Assembly: GCF_001905125.1 (NCBI RefSeq)
Contig: NZ_LWLE01000012.1
Coordinates: 128,759-192,758, forward strand
Origin: Streptomyces sp. TSRI0281
GTDB lineage: Bacteria > Actinomycetota > Actinomycetes > Streptomycetales > Streptomycetaceae
DNA: 64,000 nucleotides
Direction of reading: 5' to 3'
In this document: in pieces, positions 17,554-25,797 of the stretch
Layout: every line of letters begins with the position of its first letter
Numbering within the stretch: the first letter of the stretch is position 1
Notes under the pieces: generated by a model
Databases searched by the model: none
Told to the model about the DNA's origin: nothing
What the model saw: the letters and a program-made list of their open reading frames with translations, nothing else
Position numbers and translations under genes: made by a program

Positions 17554-17621
17554 TTGTCCGTAAAGCGGTCGGTGCAAAAGCGCAGCCGACGTGCGGACAA
17601 CCCCTGTTTGTCCGCGGACAA
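17554..17621. promoter_or_regulatory. Cluster of TTGTCCG half-sites, probable operator of the peptide operon
   Basis: TTGTCCG occurs at 17554-17560, its complement CGGACAA at 17594-17600, and the two meet in a perfect 14-bp palindrome TTGTCCGCGGACAA at 17608-17621. All lie 70-140 bp upstream of the precursor start. Such repeated half-sites suggest binding of a dimeric regulator; which one is unknown. Confidence 0.55.
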
Positions 17622-17864
17622 CATGAAGGGGAACCCGGTACCGGGAGGCACCCGGCGTGCCCGGCGCATGCCGGCGAAAGGAAGCCGATCGCTCCGTGCG
17701 TCCGCGAGACGGCTCGGGGGCGAGCCGCGGCGGCAGGACCAGCTCCGCGATCAGCGAGCTCCGTCGTGAACGGTGACGGTCCCGGTCATGCAGACCGGCA
17801 TCCCGTTCTGGGGCTCTCCCGTGTGCGACGGGATCGACTATGTGCACGTCAAGGTGGTAGCCCC

Positions 17865-17927
17865 GCCTCTGTCCAGGCGCCACCCGGCCCGGTCGCGCCT
17901 CTGTCCAGGCGCCACCGGCCCGGTCGG
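17865..17927. repeat. Two-copy tandem repeat, unit 32 bp
   Basis: Copies at 17865-17896 and 17897-17927 both start GCCTCTGTCCAGGCGCCACC and end GGCCCGGTCG; the second lacks one C. Each contains a short GCCT/AGGC hairpin. It lies 80-140 bp upstream of the adhesin gene. Confidence 0.75.
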
Positions 17928-18006
17928 GTGATCTGTCGTGCGGCAAACGGTTCGGAGCGAGTGTCCCGCACGGGCCATCCCCCGCGCGCGTGCGACAACG
18001 CCACGT

Positions 18007-20145
18007 ATGAAACTCCTCACCCAGCTATCCGGCCGGGGGCCCACCGGACGCACCCGCACCCGAGCCTGGGCCACCGGGCTCGCGTACGTGGTCGCCGCCG
18101 CATCGGCCCCCGTCATCGCCCTCGGTGCCGCGGCGGCACCGGCCGTGGCGGCTCCCCTCCCCGGCGGCCTCGGTCCCTGCGTCCCGGGTGACTGCCCGGA
18201 TCCGTACCCGCCCGTCAGCAACGGCCCGATCATGGGCCGCGACAACGGCATCAACATCTTCGCGGGCGGTGACTACCGGGTCCGCGGACGTGCCGCCGAG
18301 GCCGAGGGCCGCCTCGTCGTCCTGGGGGACTTCGACCAGAACAAGAGCACCGCGGGCAGCGCGATCTACAACGTCGGCATCGTGGGCGTCGGCTCACGGG
18401 TCCCCCCGCCGGACGGAGCGGACTTCCTCACCACGGGCGGTAACGTCTCCGTGGCCGCCGGCCAGCGTCTGCTCGCCGAGGGCGGGGTCGTCCGGCACGC
18501 GGGCACCGCCACGGGCACCATCGAGGGCACGGTCACCGCCGACCCGGACGCCGCCGCACCGTACACCGAGCTCCCCGGCCTGCTCACCACCGCGAGCCAG
18601 TGCTACGCGCGCACGGACGCCGGGCCGCGGCCCGCCACCGGCACCGCCGTCAACCAGGGCGGCCAGACCCTCTTCACCGGCGACAACACCTCGGCCCTCC
18701 AGGTCTTCAACGTCGACTTCGACCTGACCACGAGCACCGGTGCCCAGCAGGGCCTCGTCTTCCGGAACATTCCCGCGGGCGCCACCGTCCTGGTGAACAT
18801 CCTCGGGACCTCCCGCACGCTCAGCACCTACAGCGGTGGCATCGCGGACACCGACCCGCTGAACCAGCTCCGCCCGCGTCTGCTGTGGAACTTCCCGGAC
18901 GCCACGACGGTGAACCTGGCCGGAACCGGTCAGTTCCAGGGCAGTGTCCTGATCGGCAACCCCGCCTCGGAGGCCACCATCACCCTGCCGGGTGTCAATG
19001 GCCGTTTCTTCACCACCGGTTCCCTCACCCACACCAGCTCCGCCAGCGGGGGCGGCGGCCAGGAGTTCCACGCCTACCCGTTCGACGGCGACCTGCCGGA
19101 CTGCTCGGTGCCGGTGCCCCAAGCCCCGGTGACAGTCGTCAAGAAGGACTCGGCGACGGGCGACGTGCTGCCTGGCGCGGTGTTCGAGCTGTGGGAGGAG
19201 ACCAACGGGGTGGCCGGTCTCCAGACCACCGGTGGGACTCCCGACACCCAGGTCGGCACCTCCTGCACCACCGGCGCCGACGGCAAGTGCTCCAAGACGG
19301 TGGACCTCGGTACGTACTACTGGCGCGAGACAGCGGCTCCGCCCGGCTACGAGCTGCCCCCGCAGACGGTCTTCGGGCCCGTGACGCTGACCCAGGCACA
19401 GATTCCGGACGGCGTCAGCATCACCGTCGAGGACGACAAGACGCCCGTCCTGGGCTCCGTGACGGTCGTCAAGAAGGACTCGGCGACGGGCGACGTGCTG
19501 CCTGGCGCGGTGTTCGAGCTGTGGGAGGAGACCAACGGGGTGGCCGGTCTCCAGACCACCGGTGGGACTCCCGACACCCAGGTCGGCACCTCCTGCACCA
19601 CCGGCGCCGACGGTCAGTGCACGAGGTCGGCCGGGACCGGCACGTACTACTGGCGCGAGACAGCCGCACCCGCCGGGTACGACCTGCCCGACCCCGCGGT
19701 ATTCGGCCCGCTGGTACTCACCGACGGGAACGCACCCGACGGTGTCACCGTCACCGCGGAGAACACCAAGACATCGGTGCCGACCGAGGAGTCGACCATC
19801 GAGGTCGCCAAGACCGACGCGAAGAACGGCAAGCCGCTCGCCGGGGCCGTCTTCGAACTGTGGCGAGAGTCCAACGGGGTCGCGGGTCTGCAGACCCGCC
19901 CGGACGGCACCGTGCCGCCGGACACCCGCACCGGTCCGGGCTGCTCCACGGACCCCGTCGGATCCTGCGTCTTCGACGAACTGCCGCTCGGGACGTACTA
20001 CCTGCTGGAAACAGCCGTACCCGAGGGTTACGTCCTGCCGGAGAACCCGGTGAACGGCCCGTTCGTGATCACCGAGCAGAACGCCGGTGAGACCGTGACG
20101 GTCAAGATCGCGAACAAGCGGGGAGAGCCCGGCAAGTACAAGTGA
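18007..20145 (+). CDS. Secreted adhesin-like protein: choice-of-anchor A domain plus three SpaA-type repeats
   Basis: A 712-residue exported surface protein. The signal peptide is long (Arg-rich start, then YVVAAASAPVIALGAAAAP). Residues about 60-355 form a choice-of-anchor A domain (GGDYRVRGRAEAEG-like start, LVFRNIPAGATVLVNI, LLWNFPDATTVNL, FQGSVLIGNP). Three prealbumin-like SpaA domains follow (starts near residues 375, 485, 595), each with VVKKDSATG or VAKTDAKNG and GTYYWRETAAP or GTYYLLETAVP, the Lys and Glu typical of intramolecular isopeptide bonds. No LPXTG sorting signal is present; it ends GEPGKYK, so it may be released or held otherwise. ATG 18007 has no good ribosome binding site; GTG 17938 is an alternative. 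Confidence 0.85.
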   Translation: MKLLTQLSGRGPTGRTRTRAWATGLAYVVAAASAPVIALGAAAAPAVAAPLPGGLGPCVPGDCPDPYPPVSNGPIMGRDNGINIFAGGDYRVRGRAAEAEGRLVVLGDFDQNKSTAGSAIYNVGIVGVGSRVPPPDGADFLTTGGNVSVAAGQRLLAEGGVVRHAGTATGTIEGTVTADPDAAAPYTELPGLLTTASQCYARTDAGPRPATGTAVNQGGQTLFTGDNTSALQVFNVDFDLTTSTGAQQGLVFRNIPAGATVLVNILGTSRTLSTYSGGIADTDPLNQLRPRLLWNFPDATTVNLAGTGQFQGSVLIGNPASEATITLPGVNGRFFTTGSLTHTSSASGGGGQEFHAYPFDGDLPDCSVPVPQAPVTVVKKDSATGDVLPGAVFELWEETNGVAGLQTTGGTPDTQVGTSCTTGADGKCSKTVDLGTYYWRETAAPPGYELPPQTVFGPVTLTQAQIPDGVSITVEDDKTPVLGSVTVVKKDSATGDVLPGAVFELWEETNGVAGLQTTGGTPDTQVGTSCTTGADGQCTRSAGTGTYYWRETAAPAGYDLPDPAVFGPLVLTDGNAPDGVTVTAENTKTSVPTEESTIEVAKTDAKNGKPLAGAVFELWRESNGVAGLQTRPDGTVPPDTRTGPGCSTDPVGSCVFDELPLGTYYLLETAVPEGYVLPENPVNGPFVITEQNAGETVTVKIANKRGEPGKYK
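19129..19621 (+). repeat. Intragenic duplication of a SpaA domain, period 330 bp
   Basis: About 163 bp at 19129-19291 recur almost unchanged at 19459-19621; by eye only one or two bases differ, including silent positions. The rest of the 330-bp unit has diverged. This indicates recent duplication or gene conversion between the first two SpaA domains. Confidence 0.85.
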
Positions 20146-20167
20146 CCCATTTCCCTCCCCGAAACGG

Positions 20168-20220
20168 GTGAGGCCCCCGGACGGCCGCGTTCCCCGTGCG
20201 CCGTCCCCGGGGGCCTCACC
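20168..20220 (+). terminator. Hairpin terminator after the adhesin gene
   Basis: GTGAGGCCCCCG at the left pairs perfectly with CGGGGGCCTCAC at the right, with further GACGG/CCGTC pairing interrupted by a small bulge. It starts 22 bp after the adhesin stop codon. Confidence 0.8.
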
Positions 20221-20353
20221 GGTTCGGCATACTCCGCGGGGCGCGGACAGGCCGCTCCTGATAGCTGTGGGGTGGCAGGGGCGACGGTCGCCCGGTGGGC
20301 GCCGGTGGTCACATGTCGCCGGGGGCTGTGCCGCACGAGGCGCGGAGGCCGGC

Positions 20354-21145
20354 ATGAGGTTCGCGGATGTCAGCGGATGTACGGGAGGGCCGTCCGCGGG
20401 AGGCGACCGGGCGACAGCGGTACGGGGGAGGGGCGTACGGGCGGGGCTTCGGGGCGGCACGGTGCGGCGGCGGATCGCGGTGCTGGCCGTGGTGGGCGCG
20501 GGACTGACGGCAGCGCTGCCCGGGACGGCGGCGGCCGCGGCCGCGGCGGAGACATGCACCGCCGCCACCGGCCCCTACCAGCGGCCCATGGAGGAGTACC
20601 TGAAGCGGACCGTCGACGGTGCGCAGTCCCCCGAGGACTGCGCGGCGATCCGTACCTTCCAGCAGTCCCGGTCCATCACCCCCGCCGACGGCTACGCCAA
20701 CCTCGTCACGTACCGGACGATGACCGCCGTCAAGGCCGGCGCCAATCCCAACGCCGCCGGTGACTGCCCCCAGCGCTCCGACCGCGTCACCTGCGTCGAC
20801 CTCGACCGTCAGCTCCTGTGGGTCCAGACCGGCAAGAACGTCGTCCTCGACCCCGTACCGATCCGCACCGGGCGCGACGGCGAGGAGACCCGGACCGGCT
20901 GGCACGCCGTCTACTGGCGGGACCGCGACCACGTCTCCACGATCTACAACAACGCGCCCATGCCGTACTCGCAGTTCTTCGACGGCGGCCAGGCCCTGCA
21001 CGGGCGCCCCGACGGCCTGTTCGACGGGGGTGGTTCGGCGGGCTGCGTGAACCTGCGGCTCGCGGACGCGGCGGCCCTGTGGGACCTGCTGGACATCGAT
21101 GACGCGCTGTACATCTGGGGCACCAAGCCGGGCACGGCCGACTGA
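20354..21145 (+). CDS. Secreted L,D-transpeptidase (YkuD family)
   Basis: A 263-residue exported enzyme that should cross-link or attach to peptidoglycan stem peptides outside the membrane. A signal segment RRRIAVLAVVGAGLTAALPG lies at about residues 37-56. The YkuD active-site block is clear: ALHGRPDGLFDGGGSAGCVN, with His, Ser-x-Gly-Cys and the catalytic Cys, in the last quarter. A short peptidoglycan-binding-like segment (AIRTFQQSRSITPADGYA) precedes the catalytic part. ATG 20354 is chosen for its GGAGG at 5-nt spacing; GTG 20462 would give a more compact signal peptide and is a real alternative. Confidence 0.85.
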   Translation: MRFADVSGCTGGPSAGGDRATAVRGRGVRAGLRGGTVRRRIAVLAVVGAGLTAALPGTAAAAAAAETCTAATGPYQRPMEEYLKRTVDGAQSPEDCAAIRTFQQSRSITPADGYANLVTYRTMTAVKAGANPNAAGDCPQRSDRVTCVDLDRQLLWVQTGKNVVLDPVPIRTGRDGEETRTGWHAVYWRDRDHVSTIYNNAPMPYSQFFDGGQALHGRPDGLFDGGGSAGCVNLRLADAAALWDLLDIDDALYIWGTKPGTAD

Positions 21146-21475
21146 CCCGGCCGGGTCCGGGGGGCGCGGGGCCGTGGCGTGAGGTCTGTCGATGTCCAGG
21201 AAACGGGCGTGATCCCTCTGTGCGCGGGCACGGCTGGAGTGCCGTTCGCCCGAGACCCGCGGCACGCCCGAGCAGCCGCACATGCCGGGCATCCGGGCCC
21301 GTACGCCCCTCCCGGGTAAAGCCTGTTCATTCACTGCGGCTGTTACACAACGATCATTGAGTGCGTCCGAGCGACCCCGGCATACTTCAGAAATCCGGGG
21401 TCGTACACGTATCCGAATGCGCCCCGTGCGGGCTGGGCCTTCGCCCGCCCGATTCACTCCTGAGCAGGGGCAATC
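21146..21475. other. Intergenic region upstream of the subtilase, with an inverted repeat
   Basis: 330 bp without a gene. It becomes less GC-rich towards 21300-21420, as expected of a promoter region. The inverted repeat at 21372-21403 is listed separately. Confidence 0.5.
21372..21403. promoter_or_regulatory. 9-bp inverted repeat CGACCCCGG...CCGGGGTCG upstream of the subtilase
   Basis: CGACCCCGG (21372-21380) and CCGGGGTCG (21395-21403) are perfect complements separated by an AT-richer 14-nt spacer. It lies 73-104 bp before the subtilase start. It may be a regulator binding site or a leader hairpin. Confidence 0.45.
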
Positions 21476-24400
21476 TTGCGTAGACAATCAAAGAAGGCGT
21501 GTGCCGTCGTTGCTGCGGCCGTCGCCCTCACGGCGGGCATGACCGGCCCGGCGTCAGCGAAGATCAGTGGCCTGGATACGGAATCCCCGGTTGCCGCCGC
21601 GGAGTTGGGGGCAGCCGGCCGGACTCAGCACACCGTCACCCTGATCACCGGGGACCGGGTCCTCGTGGACTCCCGTGGCCGGGCAGGCGGCATCCAGCGG
21701 GCCAAGGGCCGGGAGGACATACCCTTCTTCACCCAGACCTACGAGGGCCGTACCTATGTGGTGCCGCGTGACGCCCGTCGGCTGATCGCCGACGGCACGC
21801 TGGACCAGCGGCTGTTCGACATCACCGCACTCGCCAAGCCGGAGAGCCGCAAGGCCAACCGGGCCGGACTCAAGGTGATCGTCGGCTACCGGGGAGCGGC
21901 GGCCAAGTCCGCCCGGGCCGAGGTGCGTTCCTCCGACGGCACCACCGTCCGCCGGACCCTGTCGGCCCTCGACGCCGATGCCGTCACCACTGCCACCACC
22001 GACAGCACGGGCGCGCTGTGGGACGCCCTGACCCGTCAGCGGAGCGACGGTTCGGCGGCCACGGCCTCCGGCATCTCGCGGATCTGGCTGGACGGCGTGC
22101 GGAAGGCGTCGCTCGACCGCAGCACCGGTCAGATCGGCGCCCCGGCCGCCTGGGCCCGCTCGTACGACGGCACGGGTGTGAAGATCGCTGTCGTGGACAC
22201 CGGAATCGACGCCACCCACCCGGATCTGGCGGGCAAGGTGGTGGCAGAGCGGAACTTCAGCGGCTCCGCGGACGCCCGGGACCATGCCGGTCACGGCACG
22301 CATGTGGCCTCCACCGCGGCAGGTACGGGGGCGAAGGACTCGCGGTTCAAGGGCGTGGCGCCCGGGGCCCAGTTGATCAACGCCAAGGTGCTGGACGACC
22401 GGGGCATCGGTGACGACTCCGGCATCATCGCGGGGGTCGACTGGGCCGTCGCCCAAGGCGCCGACATCATCAGCATGAGCCTGGGCAGCCCCGACACCGT
22501 CGGGATCGACCCGATGGAAGCCCAGGTCAACAAGATCTCCGCGGAGAAGGGCATCCTGTTCGCGGTGGCCGCGGGCAACAGCGGGCCGGGACGGGGCACG
22601 GTCGCATCGCCGGGCAGCGCCGACGCGGCCCTGACGGTCGGCGCCGTCGACGACAACGACCTGATCGCCGACTTCTCCAGCGTCGGGCCCCGCACCGGGG
22701 ACGGCGCCGTCAAGCCCGACATCACCGCGCCGGGCGTGGGGATCACGGCGGCCGCGGCGGCGGGCACCGCGGGACAGAACCCTCCCGGGTACGTCAGCAT
22801 GGACGGCACGTCGATGGCGACCCCGCACGTCGCGGGCGCCGCGGCGATCCTCAAGCAGAAGAACCCCACCTGGACGGGCGCGCAGATCAAGGCCGTTCTG
22901 ACGGGATCGGCCAAGGGCAGCTCCCAGTCGGTCTTCCAGCAGGGCTCGGGCCGGCTCGCCGTCGACAAGGCGATCGACCAGACGCTCGTCTCCGAACCGG
23001 GCTCCGTCAGCCTGGGCACCCAGCCGTGGCCCCACACCGACGACACCCCCGTCACCAAGCAGGTGACGTACCGGAACAACGGCACCGCCGACGTGACCCT
23101 TGACCTGTCGCTGGCGGAACCCACCGGCGGGGACGGAAAGCCCGCGGCGGCAGGGTTCTTCACCCTCCAAGCGCAGCGGATCACGGTCCCGGCGGGCGGC
23201 ACCGCCTCCGTGGATCTGACGGCCGACACCCGCCTCGGCGGTACGGTCGACGGCTCGTACTCGGCCACGATCGTCGCGTCCGGGGGCGGCCAGACCGTGC
23301 GCACCGCGGCAGCCGCGGAGCGTGAGAGCGAGTCGTACGACGTCACCTTCAAGACCATCGGACGGGACGGCGAGCCCAGCACCGGCTGGCAGGCCGACCT
23401 GAAGGGCTACCGCGATTCCGCCGCCGGCCAGCGGTTCTTCCCGGACCTGTCGTCGGGCTCCACCACGGTCCGGCTGCCGCGCGGTACCTACAGCCTCGCC
23501 GCCAACATGCTGGTCGACCCCGCCGCCCCGCGCAAGGGCACCGATCTGATCAACAATCCGCAGCTCTCGGTGACCGGTCCCACCACGGTCACCCTCGACG
23601 CCCGGACCACCCGGCCGGTGACCTTCAAGGTGCCGGACGCGGCCGCACGCCCCACGCGCGCCGGAATGATGAACACCCTGAGCACACCCGAGACCTACAT
23701 CATCGAGGGGGCCGAGCTCAGCAGCTTCGACAACCTCCGCACCGCGTACCAGGGTCCCAAGATGGACGACGGTGTCCTCGCCCAGCAGTGGTCCGCCAAC
23801 TGGGAGCGGGGCACCACCGAATACAACGTCCTCACCGGCGGCCCGGTCCAGGAGCTGGCCACCGGCTACAGCAAGACCTACACCGCCAAGGACATGGCCC
23901 TGGTGAAGGCGAAGATCGGGTCGTCCGTACCCGGTCTTGAGGGCGCCCTCGCGGCGCACGGCCTGCTGGACTGGGGAGGCGGCGTCGACGCCCCCTTCTC
24001 CGTGCAGTCGGCACCGGGAACGCGGAATGTGTATCTGTCCACGGCAGGCGGCGCCGCCTGGAACATCGTCGCGGCCGTACTCGGCGAGAAGGACGCGACG
24101 GGTTACCGCGGCTTCGACTCGGCGTACGAGCTCGGCGGGCCGCAGCGGTTCACTGCGGGGAAGACCTACACCGAGGACTTCAACATCGGTGTCATGGGGC
24201 CGCGGATGAACGCGGACGAGGGGATCGTCCGCGACGGCGACGACATCCAGGGCGCGTTCCCGCTGGTCAGTGATGGGGCAGGCCATTCCGGGTTCGCCGA
24301 GTACTCCGGTGCGAGCACCACCATCCACCGCAATGGCGAGCTGTACGTGCAGAAGGACGCCGCCATCGACCAGGGGCCCTTCACCCTGCCGTCGGATTCC

Positions 24401-24814
24401 GCCGCGTACACGGTGTCGACCACGATCCACCGGAACCCGAAGTTCAACCGCACCGGGACCCGGATCGACGCCTCGTGGACCTTCCACTCGGCCCGTACCG
24501 AGAGCCCGACCGCGCTCCCGGTCTCCACGGTCCGTTTCCTGCCGCAGCTCGCGTTGGACTCCACCGCTCCGGCGGGCGTCAAGCAGACCGTCCCCGTCAA
24601 GGTGCAGGGCGCGGCGGCCGGCGCCAACCTGAAGACCCTGCGGGTCCTGGTGTCGTACGACGGCACGACGTGGCTGCCCACCCCGGTCCAGTCGGACAAG
24701 ATCACGGTCCGCGCCCCGGCGAAGGGCAAGGCGATTTCGCTGAAGGCCGTCGTCACCGACAAGGACGGCAACCAGTCGACCGTCACGATCCACAACGCCT
24801 TCTTCGGCAAGTGA
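21476..24814 (+). CDS. Large secreted subtilisin-like serine protease (S8)
   Basis: A 1112-residue exported protease. Signal peptide at 1-30 (VVAAAVALTAGMTGPASA), propeptide to about 215, then the S8 catalytic domain: Asp in IAVVDTGIDATHPDL (about 238), His in HAGHGTHVAST (about 272), Asn in AVAAGNSGPG and Ser in DGTSMATPHVAGAA (about 446). The C-terminal 600 residues contain beta-sandwich-like domains of unknown role, as in many Streptomyces S8 proteases that degrade extracellular protein. The start is read as TTG 21476 behind GAGCAGGGG; no ATG fits the signal peptide better. Confidence 0.92.
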   Translation: MRRQSKKACAVVAAAVALTAGMTGPASAKISGLDTESPVAAAELGAAGRTQHTVTLITGDRVLVDSRGRAGGIQRAKGREDIPFFTQTYEGRTYVVPRDARRLIADGTLDQRLFDITALAKPESRKANRAGLKVIVGYRGAAAKSARAEVRSSDGTTVRRTLSALDADAVTTATTDSTGALWDALTRQRSDGSAATASGISRIWLDGVRKASLDRSTGQIGAPAAWARSYDGTGVKIAVVDTGIDATHPDLAGKVVAERNFSGSADARDHAGHGTHVASTAAGTGAKDSRFKGVAPGAQLINAKVLDDRGIGDDSGIIAGVDWAVAQGADIISMSLGSPDTVGIDPMEAQVNKISAEKGILFAVAAGNSGPGRGTVASPGSADAALTVGAVDDNDLIADFSSVGPRTGDGAVKPDITAPGVGITAAAAAGTAGQNPPGYVSMDGTSMATPHVAGAAAILKQKNPTWTGAQIKAVLTGSAKGSSQSVFQQGSGRLAVDKAIDQTLVSEPGSVSLGTQPWPHTDDTPVTKQVTYRNNGTADVTLDLSLAEPTGGDGKPAAAGFFTLQAQRITVPAGGTASVDLTADTRLGGTVDGSYSATIVASGGGQTVRTAAAAERESESYDVTFKTIGRDGEPSTGWQADLKGYRDSAAGQRFFPDLSSGSTTVRLPRGTYSLAANMLVDPAAPRKGTDLINNPQLSVTGPTTVTLDARTTRPVTFKVPDAAARPTRAGMMNTLSTPETYIIEGAELSSFDNLRTAYQGPKMDDGVLAQQWSANWERGTTEYNVLTGGPVQELATGYSKTYTAKDMALVKAKIGSSVPGLEGALAAHGLLDWGGGVDAPFSVQSAPGTRNVYLSTAGGAAWNIVAAVLGEKDATGYRGFDSAYELGGPQRFTAGKTYTEDFNIGVMGPRMNADEGIVRDGDDIQGAFPLVSDGAGHSGFAEYSGASTTIHRNGELYVQKDAAIDQGPFTLPSDSAAYTVSTTIHRNPKFNRTGTRIDASWTFHSARTESPTALPVSTVRFLPQLALDSTAPAGVKQTVPVKVQGAAAGANLKTLRVLVSYDGTTWLPTPVQSDKITVRAPAKGKAISLKAVVTDKDGNQSTVTIHNAFFGK

Positions 24815-24894
24815 GGCATCACGGGCCAGAACCCACGGGCGTCGCGCGATCGGGTGAGACCCCGACGGGCGGGGCACGGCCCGGGTGAGTTGAG

Positions 24895-24936
24895 GGGAGC
24901 GGCCCGCCGGAACGGAAGTTCCGGCGGGCCGCTCCC
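24895..24936 (+). terminator. Perfect 19-bp hairpin terminator after the subtilase
   Basis: Arms at 24895-24913 and 24918-24936 (GGGAGCGGCCCGCCGGAAC and its exact complement) with a GGAA tetraloop, followed by CTTTCC. It lies 80 bp after the stop and may serve both strands. Confidence 0.9.
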
Positions 24937-25134
24937 TTTCCGTGCGGGGCCGTCGGGAAGCCTCGATTCCGCCGTGGTCCGCCCGGACCGCCGGCCATCC
25001 ACGGCGGGGTCGCCCCGGCTCCTTCGGACGGACGGGTGACCCGGGTCGGCACGGCCGACGTCAACTCGGCCGTGCGACTCGGGGATTGGCCTCTACGGCC
25101 GGTGCCCGGCCGTCCGCACGCCCTCGGTCAGGGC

Positions 25135-25797
25135 TCAGCGTGCCGGCACCTCGACCGGGCGAACGGGGCAGTCGGCCGGGGCGAGCCGCCCGTCCTGCCC
25201 GACCAGGCTTACGGACACGGCCCCCTGCGCATGCGCCGCGTACGCGGCCGTGCAGACGATCTGGTCGCGGGCGGGGGCGGTCAGCCGTTTCACCCGCAGG
25301 CGCAGCTCGACCTCGACGGCGGGGCCACCCGTCACGATCCGTTTTGCGGCGGATGCCGCGCCGGGCAGCGAGGGAGCATTGCGCAGCCCGGCCCGCCGTT
25401 CGGCCTTGTCCGGTCCGGCGAGCAGGGCGGTGACGGCCGCGAGCGGTGAGAGGGACCCGCCCGTCCCCCCACCGGCCGGGAACGAACCGCCGGAGCCGTC
25501 CTGTCCGTGCGGCTCGTCCGGGCCGGCCGACGAGTCATCCGACCCGGTGGAGCCCGCGTCGCCGCTTCGCCACGGCGCTTCGACGGTCCGCGGCACGGGC
25601 AGCAGTTCGTTGTCGGGGGAGAAGAAGAACAACAGCACGCGTCCCTCGCGCGGGGGAAGCAGATCGGCGACAGCCGGTCTTCCGGCCTCGATCACGGCCG
25701 TCTCCCGGACACCGCAGCCCGCGAGCGGGCCCCCGGCGAGCACCAGCAGCGCGGCGAGCCGGACCGCTCGACGCCCACGCGGCGCCGGCTTCCTCAC
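25135..25797 (-). CDS. GerM-domain lipoprotein of a two-component operon
   Basis: A 220-residue lipoprotein. Signal peptide RRAVRLAALLVLAGGPLAGC with the lipobox LAGC at about residue 26. The remainder has a GerM-like layout: EGRVLLFFFSPDNELLPVPRTV at the start, ALLAGPDKAERRAGLRNAP in the middle and an SVSLVGQDGRL end, interrupted by a Gly/Ser/Asp-rich insertion (about residues 85-120). GTG 25797 overlaps the kinase stop (GTGA), so the two are translationally coupled. Lipoproteins placed this way often modulate the sensor kinase at the cell surface, as CseA and LpqB do; the role here is inferred. Confidence 0.8.
   Translation of the reverse strand: MRKPAPRGRRAVRLAALLVLAGGPLAGCGVRETAVIEAGRPAVADLLPPREGRVLLFFFSPDNELLPVPRTVEAPWRSGDAGSTGSDDSSAGPDEPHGQDGSGGSFPAGGGTGGSLSPLAAVTALLAGPDKAERRAGLRNAPSLPGAASAAKRIVTGGPAVEVELRLRVKRLTAPARDQIVCTAAYAAHAQGAVSVSLVGQDGRLAPADCPVRPVEVPAR

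Noticed and set aside
15999..17669. JmjC oxygenase with a 136-residue N-terminal extension
   Set aside because: The extension is Arg-rich and antisense-frame text over the precursor gene; ATG 17261 with AAGGAGAG is the natural start.
17623..17769. ATG on the plus strand next to the palindrome (MKGNPVPGG...)
   Set aside because: Basic low-complexity text, no ribosome binding site and no downstream partner; judged to be chance.
17485..17946. Minus-strand frame upstream of the precursor peptide
   Set aside because: Arg/Pro/His-rich, runs over the operator palindrome and the tandem repeat, no ribosome binding site.
21554..24877. 1107-codon minus-strand frame opposite the subtilase
   Set aside because: Pure shadow of GC-rich codon use; the plus strand carries the complete S8 triad and signal peptide.
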